NCBI RefSeq assembly: GCF_000980885.2
Contig: NZ_LBDA02000001.1
Coordinates: 110,091-174,090, forward strand
Length of the DNA: 64,000 bases
From: Streptomyces malaysiense
Lineage (GTDB): Bacteria > Actinomycetota > Actinomycetes > Streptomycetales > Streptomycetaceae
Reading direction: 5' to 3'
In this document: piece after piece, positions 25,065 through 34,560 of the stretch
How the letters are laid out: the number at the start of each line of letters is the position of its first letter
Numbering within the stretch: position 1 is the first letter of the stretch
The notes under the pieces: generated by a model
The model's database searches: none
What the model saw: the letters and a program-made list of their open reading frames with translations, nothing else
Told to the model about the DNA's origin: nothing
Program-made: the position numbers and the translations under genes

Positions 25065-25955
25065 TCAGAGCGGCGCGCCCGTCAACAGCCGGAAGAGGTC
25101 GCGCGTCGCGTCGGCGGCCAGCAGCGGCGGCAGCGTGCTCAGGGCGAGGACCGCCAGCGCGGCGGAGCCCAGGCTGGGCTGCGGGGCGGCCTGGAGGGCG
25201 GCGATACGACGGGTGACGGCGTGGTCGGCGAAGTGCAGCGCGCACACCGCGCCGCCGCGTTGCGCCGTGAGCGCGGCGCGCGCCAGTGCGTGGGCGGTGG
25301 TACGGCGGTCGCCCACCGCGGCCGCCGCCCGCTCGTCGGCCCACCGCTCCACCAGGTAGGCGACGGTCGAACGCACCGGGCACAGCAGCGGATCGGCCGC
25401 CGCCGCCAGGGCGGCCGCCGTCACCAGGACGTCGTGCCGGTGGGCGAGATGGGCCCGCTCGTGCGCGAGGAGCACCCGCCGCTCGGCGGGTCCGAGCGCG
25501 CCCAGCATCGCCGAGGTGACCAGGATCCGGCCCGGCCGCCCGGGAATCGCGCACGCCCGCGGCACCGCCGAGGCGGCCACGACCAGCTCGGTGTCCACCG
25601 GCTGCCCGGCGCACAACTGCCGCAGCGCCCGGCGGGTGCGCCGCTCGGCCCGCACGGCACGGCGCAGCCGCACGCCGATGACCACCAGCGTCAGACACGC
25701 GGCCAGCCCGATCACCGCGGGCACCGGATCGGCCGCCGCCCCGCCCTCCCCGGCCCCGCGCACCAGCGGCGGCACGTCCCCGAGCAGCGCGGCACCGAGC
25801 AGCACCAGCGTCCAGGTGGTGGCCCCGGCGGTCACCACGGCGGCCGCGGCCAGCACCCGCGCGGCCACCGCGGGCGCGACGTACCGGCCGGTCAGCGGGC
25901 CCGCCGCGGCGAGCAGCAGCGACAGAGCCAGCGGGCTGTACACGTCGAATCTCAT
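25065..25955 (-). CDS. M56-family (BlaR1-like) membrane metallopeptidase
   Basis: This 296-residue integral membrane protein has hydrophobic segments near residues 8-20, 28-58 and 78-96, and a zinc motif HERAH at 165-169 within VLLAHERAHLAHRHD. A further transmembrane stretch lies near 262-282. It lacks the C-terminal penicillin-binding sensor domain of true BlaR1. It is paired with the BlaI-like repressor gene 123 bp upstream on the same strand. The likely role is regulated proteolysis of that repressor, but the inducing signal and targets are unknown. Confidence 0.85.
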   Translation of the reverse strand: MRFDVYSPLALSLLLAAAGPLTGRYVAPAVAARVLAAAAVVTAGATTWTLVLLGAALLGDVPPLVRGAGEGGAAADPVPAVIGLAACLTLVVIGVRLRRAVRAERRTRRALRQLCAGQPVDTELVVAASAVPRACAIPGRPGRILVTSAMLGALGPAERRVLLAHERAHLAHRHDVLVTAAALAAAADPLLCPVRSTVAYLVERWADERAAAAVGDRRTTAHALARAALTAQRGGAVCALHFADHAVTRRIAALQAAPQPSLGSAALAVLALSTLPPLLAADATRDLFRLLTGAPL

Positions 25956-26078
25956 GCGCGAGACCTCATGTCGTGGACGTCGTGCGCGGAACCTCGTGTG
26001 CCGAACCTCGTGCGGAGCCCTCGTACCCGGCCCGGTAAGCGGCTCTGTGGGCGGTCCTCGCGCGCGGAACCCGTCCGC

Positions 26079-26462
26079 TCACGCGTCGCCCTCGGCGAGC
26101 AGTTCGCGCAGCGCCCGCTCCTCCTCGCTGCTCAGGCCGGTCACGAACTGCTGGAGCGCGGCGATCGGGTCCGGGCCCCGGTCCAGAGCCTGGTGCATGG
26201 CCTCGGCGGTCACCTCGGCCGCGTTCTTCGCCGGACGGTACGCGCCGCGCCGCCCGTCCGCGTCGCGCAGCACCAGCCCCTTGTCGTACAGGCGTTTGAG
26301 GATGGTGTGCACAGTGTTGTACGCCAGACCGCCGCCGATCTCGGCCTGGATCTCCGCCGGGGTGAGCGGCCGGTCGGTGGCCCAGAGGGCGGCCAGCACC
26401 TCGCTCTCCAGCTCCCCGGCGCTGCGCCGTTCCGCCCTGCCCCGGGACCCTGTGCCAGCCAT
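26079..26462 (-). CDS. BlaI/MecI/CopY-family repressor
   Basis: This 127-residue winged-helix repressor contains GELESEVLAALWATDRPLTP, AEIQAEIGGGLAYNTVHTIL and KRLYDKGLVLRDADGRRGAY (recognition helix and wing), with a C-terminal dimerisation and cleavage region. It precedes the M56 peptidase gene in the same direction, giving a BlaI-BlaR1-like switch. There is no beta-lactamase gene in the neighbourhood. The start at 26462 is supported by family alignment; the ribosome site is weak. Confidence 0.9.
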   Translation of the reverse strand: MAGTGSRGRAERRSAGELESEVLAALWATDRPLTPAEIQAEIGGGLAYNTVHTILKRLYDKGLVLRDADGRRGAYRPAKNAAEVTAEAMHQALDRGPDPIAALQQFVTGLSSEEERALRELLAEGDA

Positions 26463-26470
26463 GCGCCAAC

Positions 26471-26485
26471 CTTACAGCGCGTAGT
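26471..26485. promoter_or_regulatory. possible BlaI operator upstream of the repressor gene
   Basis: On the minus strand ACTAC-GCGC-TGTAAG lies 9-23 bp before the repressor start. It resembles only half of the TACTACA..TGTAGTA-type BlaI operator. Weak evidence. Confidence 0.3.
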
Positions 26486-26614
26486 GGCGGGGCCCGAGGG
26501 GACCGTACCGCCTTCCCGGGCTCCCGGGTGGGCGGCGGGTTCGCCCGGGATCTTCGGCCGTCCTGTGATGAGGTGGTCCTTTCAGGTTCCGCCCGGTTCG
26601 GGGCGAGGGGGAGG

Positions 26615-28138
26615 ATGATGACCGGCAACACCGACGCCGTGCTCACCGGGCCGCGGGACGCCCGATCGCGGCCTTTGTCCGGCGGCGCCCGCCCCCTCCG
26701 GGCCGCCCTCCCGCTCGCGGCCGTCGCCGCCGCCTTCACCCTCGCCCAACTGCTCCTGGTCCGGCCCGGCATGGGCCTCGGCTGGGACGAGGCGGTGTAC
26801 GTCAGTCAGGTCGGTGTCCGCGCTCCCGCCGCCTATTTCAGCGCGCCCAGGGCCCGCGGCATCTCCCTGCTGGTCGCGCCGGTCGCCGCGTGGTCGTCCT
26901 CGACGGTCCTGCTGCGCTGCTACCTCGCCGTCCTCTCCGGCCTCGCCCTGTACGTGGCGTCGCGGGCCTGGCGCGGCCTCTTCCCGCCCCGCGTCATCGT
27001 CCTGGGCGCCGCTCTCTTCGCCTCCCTGTGGGTGACCCTCTTCTACGGCCTCCAGGCCATGCCCAACTACTGGGTGGCGGTCGGGGCGTCGGTGACCGTC
27101 GGCTCCTACCTGCGCGCGGGCGCGCCCCGTTCCGGCCGGGCCGCGTTCGGGGGCCTGGCCGCGGGGGCCGTGCTGATGGGCTGGACGCGGCCCATGGACG
27201 CGGTGTGGGTCGTACTGCCGCTGCTCGCCACCGGTCTTCGGCACCGGCACTGGCACCGGCTGTCCGTACTGCTCGCGGGGCTCGCGGCCGGGGTCGCCGA
27301 GTGGGTGGTCGAGGCGTACGTACGCTACGGCGGCCTGCTGCACCGGCTGTCCGAGGGCTCGGCGATCCAGGGCGGCCTCGGCTGGCACCTCGCCGTCGTC
27401 GACCAGTTGCGCAGCCTCGGCGGGCGCACCCTGTGCCGGCCCTGCGCCGGCGCGCTGCCCGGCCCGCTCGTCACCTTCTGGTGGTGCGCGCTGCCCCTCC
27501 TGGCCGCGCTCGCCCTGCTGTTCGCGGTGCGCGCCGGACGCACGGCGGTCACCGCGCTGCCGCTGGCGTGCGCGGCGTCGGCCGCCTTCCCGTACCTGTT
27601 CCTGATCGGCTACGCGGCACCCCGCTTCCTGCTGCCCGCCTACGCCCTGCTCGCCTTCCCCGTCGCCGCCGCCCTGCTCCGCCTGGCGAGCGCCCCGCCC
27701 CCGCGCCGGCGCCCGGTGGCCCGCGGCGCGCTCCTGCTGGTGGCCGCCGTCCACCTCGGGGTCCAACTGACCGTCCTGGTACGCACGACGGACGTCGCGA
27801 CCGCCGGTCACCGTTCCTGGTCGCGCACCGCCGCGACCCTGCACCGCCTCGGCGTGCGCGCCCCCTGCCTGGTCACCGGTGAGGACGCCCTGCCCGTCGC
27901 CTTCTACGCCGGCTGCTCCTCCGCCGCGACCTCCGGCCCCAACGCCGACACGACAGCGGACGCCATTGCGCGCACGGCCCGGCGCGTTCCGACGGCCACC
28001 CTCGTGCCGGCGGGGGCGGATCCGCCCGGATACGCCCGCGGCTGGCCGTGGGTCGCGGCCGGAACCGGGCGGCTGTACTACACACCGGGGCGTGGGGAGG
28101 GGTTTCCGGTGCGGCCGCGTCAGGTAGGAGACGGGTGA
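26615..28138 (+). CDS. polytopic membrane protein, GT-C (GT39/mannosyltransferase-like)
   Basis: This 507-residue protein has about ten hydrophobic segments and an early extracytoplasmic loop GMGLGWDEAVYVSQVG. The Asp-Glu pair there is typical of GT-C glycosyltransferases that use polyprenyl-phosphate sugars. A second loop with LSEGSAIQGGLGWHLAV and a C-terminal soluble tail (residues ~420-500) follow. The GAGGGGGAGG ribosome site directly precedes tandem ATGs at 26615 and 26618; either may be used. The proteasome beta gene starts 34 bp downstream, so they are probably one transcript. The sugar donor and acceptor are unknown. Confidence 0.75.
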   Translation: MMTGNTDAVLTGPRDARSRPLSGGARPLRAALPLAAVAAAFTLAQLLLVRPGMGLGWDEAVYVSQVGVRAPAAYFSAPRARGISLLVAPVAAWSSSTVLLRCYLAVLSGLALYVASRAWRGLFPPRVIVLGAALFASLWVTLFYGLQAMPNYWVAVGASVTVGSYLRAGAPRSGRAAFGGLAAGAVLMGWTRPMDAVWVVLPLLATGLRHRHWHRLSVLLAGLAAGVAEWVVEAYVRYGGLLHRLSEGSAIQGGLGWHLAVVDQLRSLGGRTLCRPCAGALPGPLVTFWWCALPLLAALALLFAVRAGRTAVTALPLACAASAAFPYLFLIGYAAPRFLLPAYALLAFPVAAALLRLASAPPPRRRPVARGALLLVAAVHLGVQLTVLVRTTDVATAGHRSWSRTAATLHRLGVRAPCLVTGEDALPVAFYAGCSSAATSGPNADTTADAIARTARRVPTATLVPAGADPPGYARGWPWVAAGTGRLYYTPGRGEGFPVRPRQVGDG

Positions 28139-28172
28139 CGGGTGGTACCGCGTGTCCATGGAGGGGAAGCAG

Positions 28173-29027
28173 ATGACGGGGAACGACACCGCCGGGCTCA
28201 TGGACGAGGCGTTCTTCACGCCGGGCAGCTCGTCCTTCGCCGAGTTCCTGGCCGCCCACCGGCCCCGGCTGCTGCCCACCACGTCCCCGCTGCCGCCCGG
28301 CACGAGCGCGACCCCGGGCCGTTTCCCGCACGGCACCACGGTGCTCGCGCTCACCTACGGCGACGGCGTGCTGCTCGCCGGGGACCGCCGGGCCACCATG
28401 GGCAACCTGATCGCCCAGCGGGACCTGGAGAAGGTCCACCCCGCCGACGACCACACGGCCGTCGCCTTCGCCGGCACCGTCGGACTCGCCCTCGACATGG
28501 TGCGGCTCTACCAGGTCGAACTGGCCCACTTCGAGAAGATCGAGGGCACCCCGATGACGCTGGGCGCGAAGGCGACGCGCCTGGCCACCATGATCCGGCA
28601 GAACCTCGCCCAGGCCATGCAGGGCCTCGCCGTCGTCCCCTTGCTCGCCGGGTACGACCTCTGCGCGCCCACGGGTGACGGCGGCCGCATCTTCGCCTAC
28701 GACGCCGCCGGTGGCCTGTACGAGAAGCGGGAGTTCCACGCCGAGGGCTCCGGCTCGCCGTACGCCCGCGGCGCGCTCAAGAAGCTCTACCGGCCCGGCC
28801 TGAGCCGCCGGGAGGCCGCCCTCGCCGCGTTGCACGCTCTGTACGACGCGGCCGATGACGACTCGGCCACGGGCGGGCCCGATCTCAACCGCCGTATTTT
28901 CCCGGTTCTCTCGTTCATCACCGAGGAGGGTTACGAGCGGTTGCCTCAGGCCGAGGCCGAGGAGCTGAGCCGTGAGATGGTGCGGCGCCGTGAGGAGCGC
29001 CCGGACGGCCCGTATGTCGCGCCCTGA
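28173..29027 (+). CDS. prcB: orphan 20S proteasome beta subunit with an altered S1 pocket
   Basis: This 284-residue precursor has a ~60-residue propeptide ending PHG, then the mature chain starting Thr-Thr-Val. Numbering from Thr1, the active site Thr1, Asp17 and Lys33 is intact (LLAGDRRATMGN, QRDLEKV). Position 45 is Phe and position 49 is Val (VAFAGTVGL), whereas Ala49 is usual in PrcB. The C-terminus keeps the beta-subunit LHALYDAADDDSATGGPDL motif. No prcA, pup, dop or mpa lies within the window, so it must pair with an alpha subunit encoded elsewhere. GGAGGGG ends 6 nt before the ATG at 28173. It is probably co-transcribed with the upstream membrane protein. Confidence 0.92.
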   Translation: MTGNDTAGLMDEAFFTPGSSSFAEFLAAHRPRLLPTTSPLPPGTSATPGRFPHGTTVLALTYGDGVLLAGDRRATMGNLIAQRDLEKVHPADDHTAVAFAGTVGLALDMVRLYQVELAHFEKIEGTPMTLGAKATRLATMIRQNLAQAMQGLAVVPLLAGYDLCAPTGDGGRIFAYDAAGGLYEKREFHAEGSGSPYARGALKKLYRPGLSRREAALAALHALYDAADDDSATGGPDLNRRIFPVLSFITEEGYERLPQAEAEELSREMVRRREERPDGPYVAP

Positions 29028-29387
29028 ACCCGACGGGGTGTCATCCGTACGGCAGTGAACGCGGCCGGGGGCGGGGGGAACGGCTCTTCGCCGCTTCGTC
29101 CCGACGACGGCACGGGCCCGGCCGGTGCCTCATCCGTCCCGCCCTGGAGCGCAGGCGCCATGACACGGGCGCCATGACCTGGACGCCTGACCGAGGGCTG
29201 CCCGGGTCGGTGCTGGTGCGCGCCGGTCGGGCGGCCGCGGGCGAGGGCCGGCGCGGTGCCGAGCGGGCCGCCGACTCCACGCCCGGACCGGTCGCGGCGC
29301 CGGTGAGCCCGATCCGGGTGACGCCCGGGTCCCGCGGCGGGGTGTCGAGTCCGGTGCCGTGGCATGCGCCGCGCCGCCGCCCGGTGA
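29028..29387. other. intergenic region between convergent genes
   Basis: These 360 bp hold no gene I can support. A GGGCGCCATGAC-like element is repeated at about 29154-29178, and the rest is GC-rich sequence with Arg/Pro-rich frames. No clear terminator is visible. Confidence 0.4.
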
Positions 29388-30209
29388 TCAGCGGGCCGCC
29401 CGGCCGGACGCCGGCCTCGTCCACCGGCCCGGTGCGGTCCGACGCCCGCCCGGCCCCGCCCCCGGGTTCCGCGGCGTTCCGGGACCGTCCGGCCGCCGTG
29501 CGACCCGGTGCGCGTCCGGTGACGTCGACGAGGAGCGCCGGCCGGAGCCGGAGCCCGGTGCGCCGGGCCTGAGGCCGGCGGGCAGCCACCGGGCCGCCGC
29601 CGTGAGCAGCAGGGCGAGCCAGCCCGCCGCGAACAGCCAGCCGCCCAGCACATCGGTGAACCAGTGCACCCCGAGGAAGATCCGGGTCAGCCCGACGCCC
29701 GCGCCCCAGCAGGCGGCCAGGAGCATCAGCGGGCCCCGGCCGCGCGGGGAGCGCGACCACAGCGCCGTGATCAGCAGTCCGGCCGTCAGCGCCGAGGTGG
29801 TGGTGTGCCCGGAGGGGTACGACCAGCCGGAGGCGAGCACCTCCCAGTCCCGGTACGGAGGCCGGGCCCGGCCGATCAGGTCCATCACGCCGTACCGCAC
29901 CGCCTGCCCGAGGACGAGGCAGAGCAGGCTCAGCAGGGTGGCGGCCCGGCGCTGCCTGGCCGTACGGCCCGCGATCAGTCCGGCCGTGATCACCAGGGCG
30001 TACGGCACCGCGCCCGTACCCGTGTCGGTGAGTCCGCGCGCCGCCGCGACCGCCACCGGCGGCCGGTGCCCGAGGGACCAGGCGAGCAGCGCGCGGTCCG
30101 GGGCGAGCGGGGTGCCGTGCCGGGTGACCACGATCAGGGTCAGCGCCGCGAACGCGGCCCAGGCGCAGGCGCCGAGGCCGGCGACCGCCGCGGTCCCGCG
30201 GCGGCTCAC
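29388..30209 (-). CDS. PAP2-family phosphatase (lipid or undecaprenyl pyrophosphate type)
   Basis: This 273-residue membrane phosphatase has ~6 hydrophobic segments. The three PAP2 motifs are present: an IGRARPPY segment (motif 1 region), SYPSGHTTTSA (motif 2 PSGH), and TRIFLGVHWFTDVLGG (motif 3, His and Asp). The expected substrate is undecaprenyl or phosphatidyl pyrophosphate/phosphate on the outer face of the membrane. The last ~60 residues are low-complexity Gly/Pro/Arg sequence, not part of the fold. It lies 70 bp downstream of the DedA gene, and the pair probably forms an envelope-lipid operon. Confidence 0.85.
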   Translation of the reverse strand: MSRRGTAAVAGLGACAWAAFAALTLIVVTRHGTPLAPDRALLAWSLGHRPPVAVAAARGLTDTGTGAVPYALVITAGLIAGRTARQRRAATLLSLLCLVLGQAVRYGVMDLIGRARPPYRDWEVLASGWSYPSGHTTTSALTAGLLITALWSRSPRGRGPLMLLAACWGAGVGLTRIFLGVHWFTDVLGGWLFAAGWLALLLTAAARWLPAGLRPGAPGSGSGRRSSSTSPDAHRVARRPDGPGTPRNPGAGPGGRRTAPGRWTRPASGRAAR

Positions 30210-30279
30210 GGCGCCGGCAGAGGCCGCGCCGAGCGCGCCCCCGCCGCCCCGAGCGCCCGCCCGGATGCCGCCGGGCCCG

Positions 30280-30948
30280 TCACGGGCTCTCCTTCGCCGC
30301 CCTGCGCGAGCGCAGTACTTCCGTGGCGAGCGGGATCAGCGAGACCAGCACGATGAGCGCGATCACCGGCAGCAGGTACCTGTCGACGTTCGGGATCGAG
30401 GACCCCAGCGCGTACCCGCCCATTGTGAGACCGACGCTCCAGAGCAGGCCGCCGATCACCTGCCACAGGGTGAAGGTGCGGGCCGGCACGCCGAGCGCGC
30501 CCGCCATCGGGTTCAGCACCGTACGCACCACCGGCACGAAGCGGGCCAGCACGATCGCCTTCGCGTGGCCGTACCGGTCCAGCAGCTCCTCCGCGCGGTG
30601 CGCGCCCTCGCGCAGTTTCGCCGACCGGGTGCGGGCCAGCAGCGCGCCGCCCGCCTTGCGGCCGATCAGGAACCCGCACTGGGAGCCCGCCAGCGCGCCG
30701 AACGCCGCCGCGACCAGGAGCGGTCCGAGAGCGAGGTGCAGCCCGCGGTCGGCGGCGCCCGTGCACAGCAGACCCGCCGTGAACAGCAGCGAGTCCCCGG
30801 GCAGGAAGAACCCGATCAGCAGGCCCGTCTCCGCGAAGAGCACCACGGCGACGCCGAACACGCCGAAGGCGGCCAGCAGCGAGTGGGCGTCGAGCACGTT
30901 GACCGCGAGCTGCGACGCCAGATGTGGGGGAGTGGCCACGGCCGGCAC
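30280..30948 (-). CDS. DedA-family membrane protein
   Basis: This 222-residue protein of the DedA/SNARE-associated family is now linked to lipid-carrier (undecaprenyl phosphate or phospholipid) flipping. The diagnostic region is FAETGLLIGFFLPGDSLLF near residues 38-56, followed by GSQCGFLIGRKAGGALL and KAIVLARFVPVVRTVLNPMA, a conserved re-entrant Arg/Pro segment. Four to five hydrophobic segments are visible. The GTG at 30948 has AAGGA close by; the next GTG at 30939 is an alternative. It is encoded upstream of a PAP2 phosphatase on the same strand, which is functionally coherent for polyprenyl-phosphate recycling. Confidence 0.87.
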   Translation of the reverse strand: MPAVATPPHLASQLAVNVLDAHSLLAAFGVFGVAVVLFAETGLLIGFFLPGDSLLFTAGLLCTGAADRGLHLALGPLLVAAAFGALAGSQCGFLIGRKAGGALLARTRSAKLREGAHRAEELLDRYGHAKAIVLARFVPVVRTVLNPMAGALGVPARTFTLWQVIGGLLWSVGLTMGGYALGSSIPNVDRYLLPVIALIVLVSLIPLATEVLRSRRAAKESP

Positions 30949-31103
30949 CTTTTCCTTCGACTTGCCTCGACAACATGTGACTACACATTTGTAGACGTTC
31001 GCGGGGCGTCCGACGGACTCGGACAGGGGATCCTTCCCGGACTTTGCCCTGCGATTACCGGTTCGTGACCGGTTGCCTACGAAGGTGTGGTCATCATGGT
31101 CGC

Positions 31104-31124
31104 GAAGGTAAGGCATGCCTTCGC
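31104..31124 (+). promoter_or_regulatory. iron box (DmdR1/IdeR-type) upstream of the efe operon
   Basis: GAAGGTAAGGCATGCCTTCGC contains the perfect palindrome AAGGCATGCCTT and outer arms GCGAAGG/CCTTCGC. It matches the DtxR-family consensus TTAGGTTAGGCTAACCTAA at roughly 11 of 19 positions. It lies 27-47 bp before the ATG of the iron transporter, well placed for repression in iron-replete cells. Confidence 0.65.
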
Positions 31125-31150
31125 TTAGTTTTCCGGGAGGGTCGCAGGGC

Positions 31151-33211
31151 ATGTGGGACGACGCGTTTCCGAGTTTCCTGATCGGACTGAGGGAGGGACT
31201 CGAAGCCGGACTCATCGTCTCCATCCTGGTCGCCACCCTGGTGCGCGCGGAGGCGCGCTCGCGGCTGCCGCAGGTGTGGACGGGTGTGCTGGCCGCGATC
31301 GCCGTCGCGATGAGCTTCGGAGCGGTCCTCACCTTCACCGCCGCGTCCATGCCGGAGACGGCCCAGGAGGCCTTCGGCGGCTTCCTCAGCGTGATCGCCG
31401 TCGCGTTCGTCACCGCCATGGTGTTCTGGATGCGCCGCTCGGCCCGCAACCTCGCGGGCGAGCTGAAGCAGAAGGTCACCGGGGCCCTCGCCCTGGGCTC
31501 CGGCATGCTGATCCTCACCTCCTTCCTGGCCGTCGGCCGCGAGGGGCTGGAGACCGCCCTGTTCCTGTGGACCACCGCCCAGGCGGCCGGTGAGTCCGCG
31601 GGCCCGCTGACCGGCGCCGCGATCGGCCTGGTCCTCGCGGCCGGCCTGTGCTGGGGCCTGTACCGCAAGGTCCTGAAGATCAATCTGACGAAGTTCTTCA
31701 CCGCCACCGGCGTCGTCCTGATCGTCATCGCCGCCGGGGTCCTCGGCTACGGCCTGCGCGACCTCCAGGAGGGCGGCGTGCTGCCCGGCGGGACGGCCTA
31801 CGCCTTCGACCTCGCCGGCAGCATCGACGCCGGCTCCTGGTACAGCACCCTGGTCCAGGGCGTCTTCAACCTGATGCCCACCATGACGTGGCTCCAGGTG
31901 GTCGCCTACGCCGGCTACCTCGTCGTGGTGATGACCCTGTTCGTGCGCGGCGTGCGCGTCACCGCGCCCAAGGCCGCGCCGCGGCCCGAGCCCGGGTCGG
32001 CCGCCGCGGCTCCCGGTGCGACGGCCGCCGCGCCGAAGCCCGCGGCCCGGCGCCGCCCCGTCTGGGTGCTCCCGGCCGCGGTGGTGGCCGTACCCGCGGT
32101 CGTCGCCGGACTCCTCGTCGCCCTCGGCCGCCCCAAGCCCGCCGGGGACGAGACCGTCGCCGTCTCCGAGACCGACTGCGGCAAGGGGTTCACCGCGCCC
32201 AAGCCCGGCCGGCAGACCTTCCGGATGCACAACACCGGCCGCCAGGCCTCCGAGGTCTACCTGATCGACCCGTCCACCAACGCGGTCTACGGCGAGATCG
32301 AGGGGCTCGCCCCGGGCACCACCCGCGACCTCGTCGCCACCGTCGCAGGCGGCACCTACGCCTGGCGCTGCGTCCCCGCGAGCGGCAAGGCCGTCACCTC
32401 CGCGGCGGTCACCGTCCGCGGCGGCGGTGGCGCGGCCGAGCCGGTCGCCCCCGTCTCCGAGCAGGACCTCGCCGCGCCCCTGAAGTCGTACAAGGCGTAC
32501 GTCGGCAAGGGCCTGGACACCCTCGTCGGGCAGACCCGCACCCTCCAGCACGACATCGAGGGCGGCCACCTCGGCAAGGCCCGCACCGACTGGCTCACCG
32601 CCCACCGCACCTACGCCTCCCTCGGCGCCGCCTACGGCACCTTCGAGGACTTCGACAAGAAGATCGACGGCCGCGCCGACGGTCTGCCGGGCGGCGAGCG
32701 GGACAAGGACTTCAGCGGCTTCCTGCGCCTGGAGTACGGCCTGTGGCACGACCAGTCGGCCAAGGAGCTGACCGGGCCCGCCCGGCAGCTCAGCGCGGAC
32801 GCCGCCGGGCTGCGCAAGGCCTTCCCGCACCAGGACTTCGACCCCGGTGACCTGCCGCTGCGCGCCCACGAGATCCTGGAGAACACCCTCCAGTTCGAGC
32901 TGACCGGCGACACCGACGAGGGCAGCGGCACCAACCTCGCCACCGCCGACGCCAACCTCGCCGGCACCCGCGAACTGCTCACGGTCCTCAAGCCGCTGCT
33001 CACCGGCCGCGCCCCCAAGCTGCTGCCGGCCGTCGACAGCGACCTCGACCGGGTGCAGAAGCTGCTGGACGGGGACCACGACGGCGGCCACTGGACCCCC
33101 GTGGAGAAGCTCTCCGCCACCGACCGCCGGCGCCTCGACGGGGCCACCGGGCAGCTCCTGGAGGACCTCGCCCCGATCCCGGATCTGCTGGAGATCCGGA
33201 AGTCCGCCTGA
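31151..33211 (+). CDS. efeU: fused EfeU-EfeO ferrous iron uptake protein
   Basis: This 686-residue fusion combines an FTR1-type permease (residues ~1-275, about seven hydrophobic segments) with an EfeO-like extracytoplasmic part. The permease carries both REGLE iron motifs (residues 14-18 and 130-134). After a Pro/Ala linker and a hydrophobic segment at ~305-325 comes a cupredoxin-like domain (~335-430, [19 protein letters not shown]). An imelysin/M75 domain follows with HEILE at ~573. The usual operon has separate efeU and efeO. ATG at 31151 with GGGAGGG upstream. The downstream efeB start overlaps its stop by one base. Confidence 0.93.
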   Translation: MWDDAFPSFLIGLREGLEAGLIVSILVATLVRAEARSRLPQVWTGVLAAIAVAMSFGAVLTFTAASMPETAQEAFGGFLSVIAVAFVTAMVFWMRRSARNLAGELKQKVTGALALGSGMLILTSFLAVGREGLETALFLWTTAQAAGESAGPLTGAAIGLVLAAGLCWGLYRKVLKINLTKFFTATGVVLIVIAAGVLGYGLRDLQEGGVLPGGTAYAFDLAGSIDAGSWYSTLVQGVFNLMPTMTWLQVVAYAGYLVVVMTLFVRGVRVTAPKAAPRPEPGSAAAAPGATAAAPKPAARRRPVWVLPAAVVAVPAVVAGLLVALGRPKPAGDETVAVSETDCGKGFTAPKPGRQTFRMHNTGRQASEVYLIDPSTNAVYGEIEGLAPGTTRDLVATVAGGTYAWRCVPASGKAVTSAAVTVRGGGGAAEPVAPVSEQDLAAPLKSYKAYVGKGLDTLVGQTRTLQHDIEGGHLGKARTDWLTAHRTYASLGAAYGTFEDFDKKIDGRADGLPGGERDKDFSGFLRLEYGLWHDQSAKELTGPARQLSADAAGLRKAFPHQDFDPGDLPLRAHEILENTLQFELTGDTDEGSGTNLATADANLAGTRELLTVLKPLLTGRAPKLLPAVDSDLDRVQKLLDGDHDGGHWTPVEKLSATDRRRLDGATGQLLEDLAPIPDLLEIRKSA

Positions 33212-34521
33212 TGACCACCGCGCACCCGCACCCCGAAGGGAACCCGCCCATGTCCACCGCCGACACGCCGTCCTGCCCCGTCGGTCCCGCCCGCCGCTCC
33301 TTCGTGCGCGGCGCGCTGGGCGCCGGTGCCGCCGGAGCGGTGCTGGCCGGCGGCGGCTTCGCGCTCGCCGAGAGCGGTGGCACGGCCCAGGCCGCGCCGA
33401 GCGGTCCGGACGGACGCGCGAAGGTGCCCTTCCACGGCGCCCACCAGGCCGGGATCGTCACCTCGCCGCCGGCCGCCGCCGCGTTCGTCTCCTTCGACGT
33501 GATAGCCGACGACCGCGGGGGCCTCGCCGACCTGCTGAGGACCATCACCGAGCGGGCCCGCTTCCTCACCTCCGGCGGCGCACCCGCCGACCTCGGCGTC
33601 GGCGCGCCGCCCGCCGACAACGGCATCCTCGGCCCCGAGGTCCCCTCGGACGGCCTCACCCTCACGGTCGGCGTCGGCACCTCCCTCTTCGACGACCGCT
33701 ACGGCCTCGCCAAGGCCAGGCCCGCCCGGCTCGTCCCGATGCGGACCTTCCCGAACGACAACCTGGACCCGGCCGAGTGCCACGGCGACCTCTCGCTCCA
33801 GATCTGCGCGCAGAGCAGGGACACCGTGCTGCACGCCCTGCGCGACATCGCCCGGCACACCCGCGGCGCGATGCAGGTCAAGTGGCGCATCGACGGCTTC
33901 CAGAACGCGCCCCGGCCCACCGGCGCCGCGCGCAATCTGCTGGGCTTCAAGGACGGCATCGCCAATCCGGACGTCCACTCCGCCCGTGAGACCGACAAGC
34001 TGATCTGGGTCGGCGACGGCCAGGGCGAGCCCGCCTGGGCCACCGGCGGCAGCTACCAGGTCATCCGGATCATCCGGATGCTGGTCGAGTTCTGGGACCG
34101 GGTCTCGCTCACCGAGCAGGAGAAGATGTTCGGCCGCCGCAAGGACACCGGCGCACCGCTGGACGGCGCCAGGGAGACCGACGCCCCCAACTACGCCAAG
34201 GACCCGCACGGCAACGCGATCCCGATGGACGCCCACATCCGCCTCGCCAACCCTCGCACCGCCGCGTCGGACAGCTCCCGCATCCTGCGCCGCGGCTACA
34301 ACTACGACCGGGGCGCGGACAACGTCGGAAACCTCGACATGGGCCTCGTCTTCTGCTGCTACCAGCAGGACGTCAAGCGCCAGTTCGAGGCCGTGCAGAC
34401 CCGGCTGATCGACGAGCCCCTGGTGGACTACATCTCCCCGACCGGCGGCGGCTACTTCTTCGCCCTGCCGGGCGTCCGGGACACCAAGGACTGGCTGGGC
34501 CGGGGCATGTTCTCCGCCTGA
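33211..34521 (+). CDS. efeB: EfeB deferrochelatase / DyP-type peroxidase, Tat-exported
   Basis: This 436-residue heme peroxidase is exported by the twin-arginine route ([17 protein letters not shown] at ~26-42). It completes the EfeUOB iron-uptake system, where EfeB oxidises iron or extracts it from heme. The DyP signature [15 protein letters not shown] (GxxDG) with proximal-His region and a late [17 protein letters not shown] segment are present. The start at 33211 overlaps the efeU stop (TGATG), so translation is coupled. An in-frame ATG at 33250 preceded by GAAGGGAA is a good alternative. A strong terminator follows at 34561. Confidence 0.92.
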   Translation: MTTAHPHPEGNPPMSTADTPSCPVGPARRSFVRGALGAGAAGAVLAGGGFALAESGGTAQAAPSGPDGRAKVPFHGAHQAGIVTSPPAAAAFVSFDVIADDRGGLADLLRTITERARFLTSGGAPADLGVGAPPADNGILGPEVPSDGLTLTVGVGTSLFDDRYGLAKARPARLVPMRTFPNDNLDPAECHGDLSLQICAQSRDTVLHALRDIARHTRGAMQVKWRIDGFQNAPRPTGAARNLLGFKDGIANPDVHSARETDKLIWVGDGQGEPAWATGGSYQVIRIIRMLVEFWDRVSLTEQEKMFGRRKDTGAPLDGARETDAPNYAKDPHGNAIPMDAHIRLANPRTAASDSSRILRRGYNYDRGADNVGNLDMGLVFCCYQQDVKRQFEAVQTRLIDEPLVDYISPTGGGYFFALPGVRDTKDWLGRGMFSA

Positions 34522-34560
34522 TCCCCAGGGCCTGAGCGCCCGACCGGACCCGGCTTCTTT

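Noticed and set aside
28173..29027. Possibility that this is the main prcB of the genome
   Set aside because: The usual partner genes (prcA, pup, dop) are absent on both sides, so an orphan paralog is preferred. The rest of the genome was not available to confirm.
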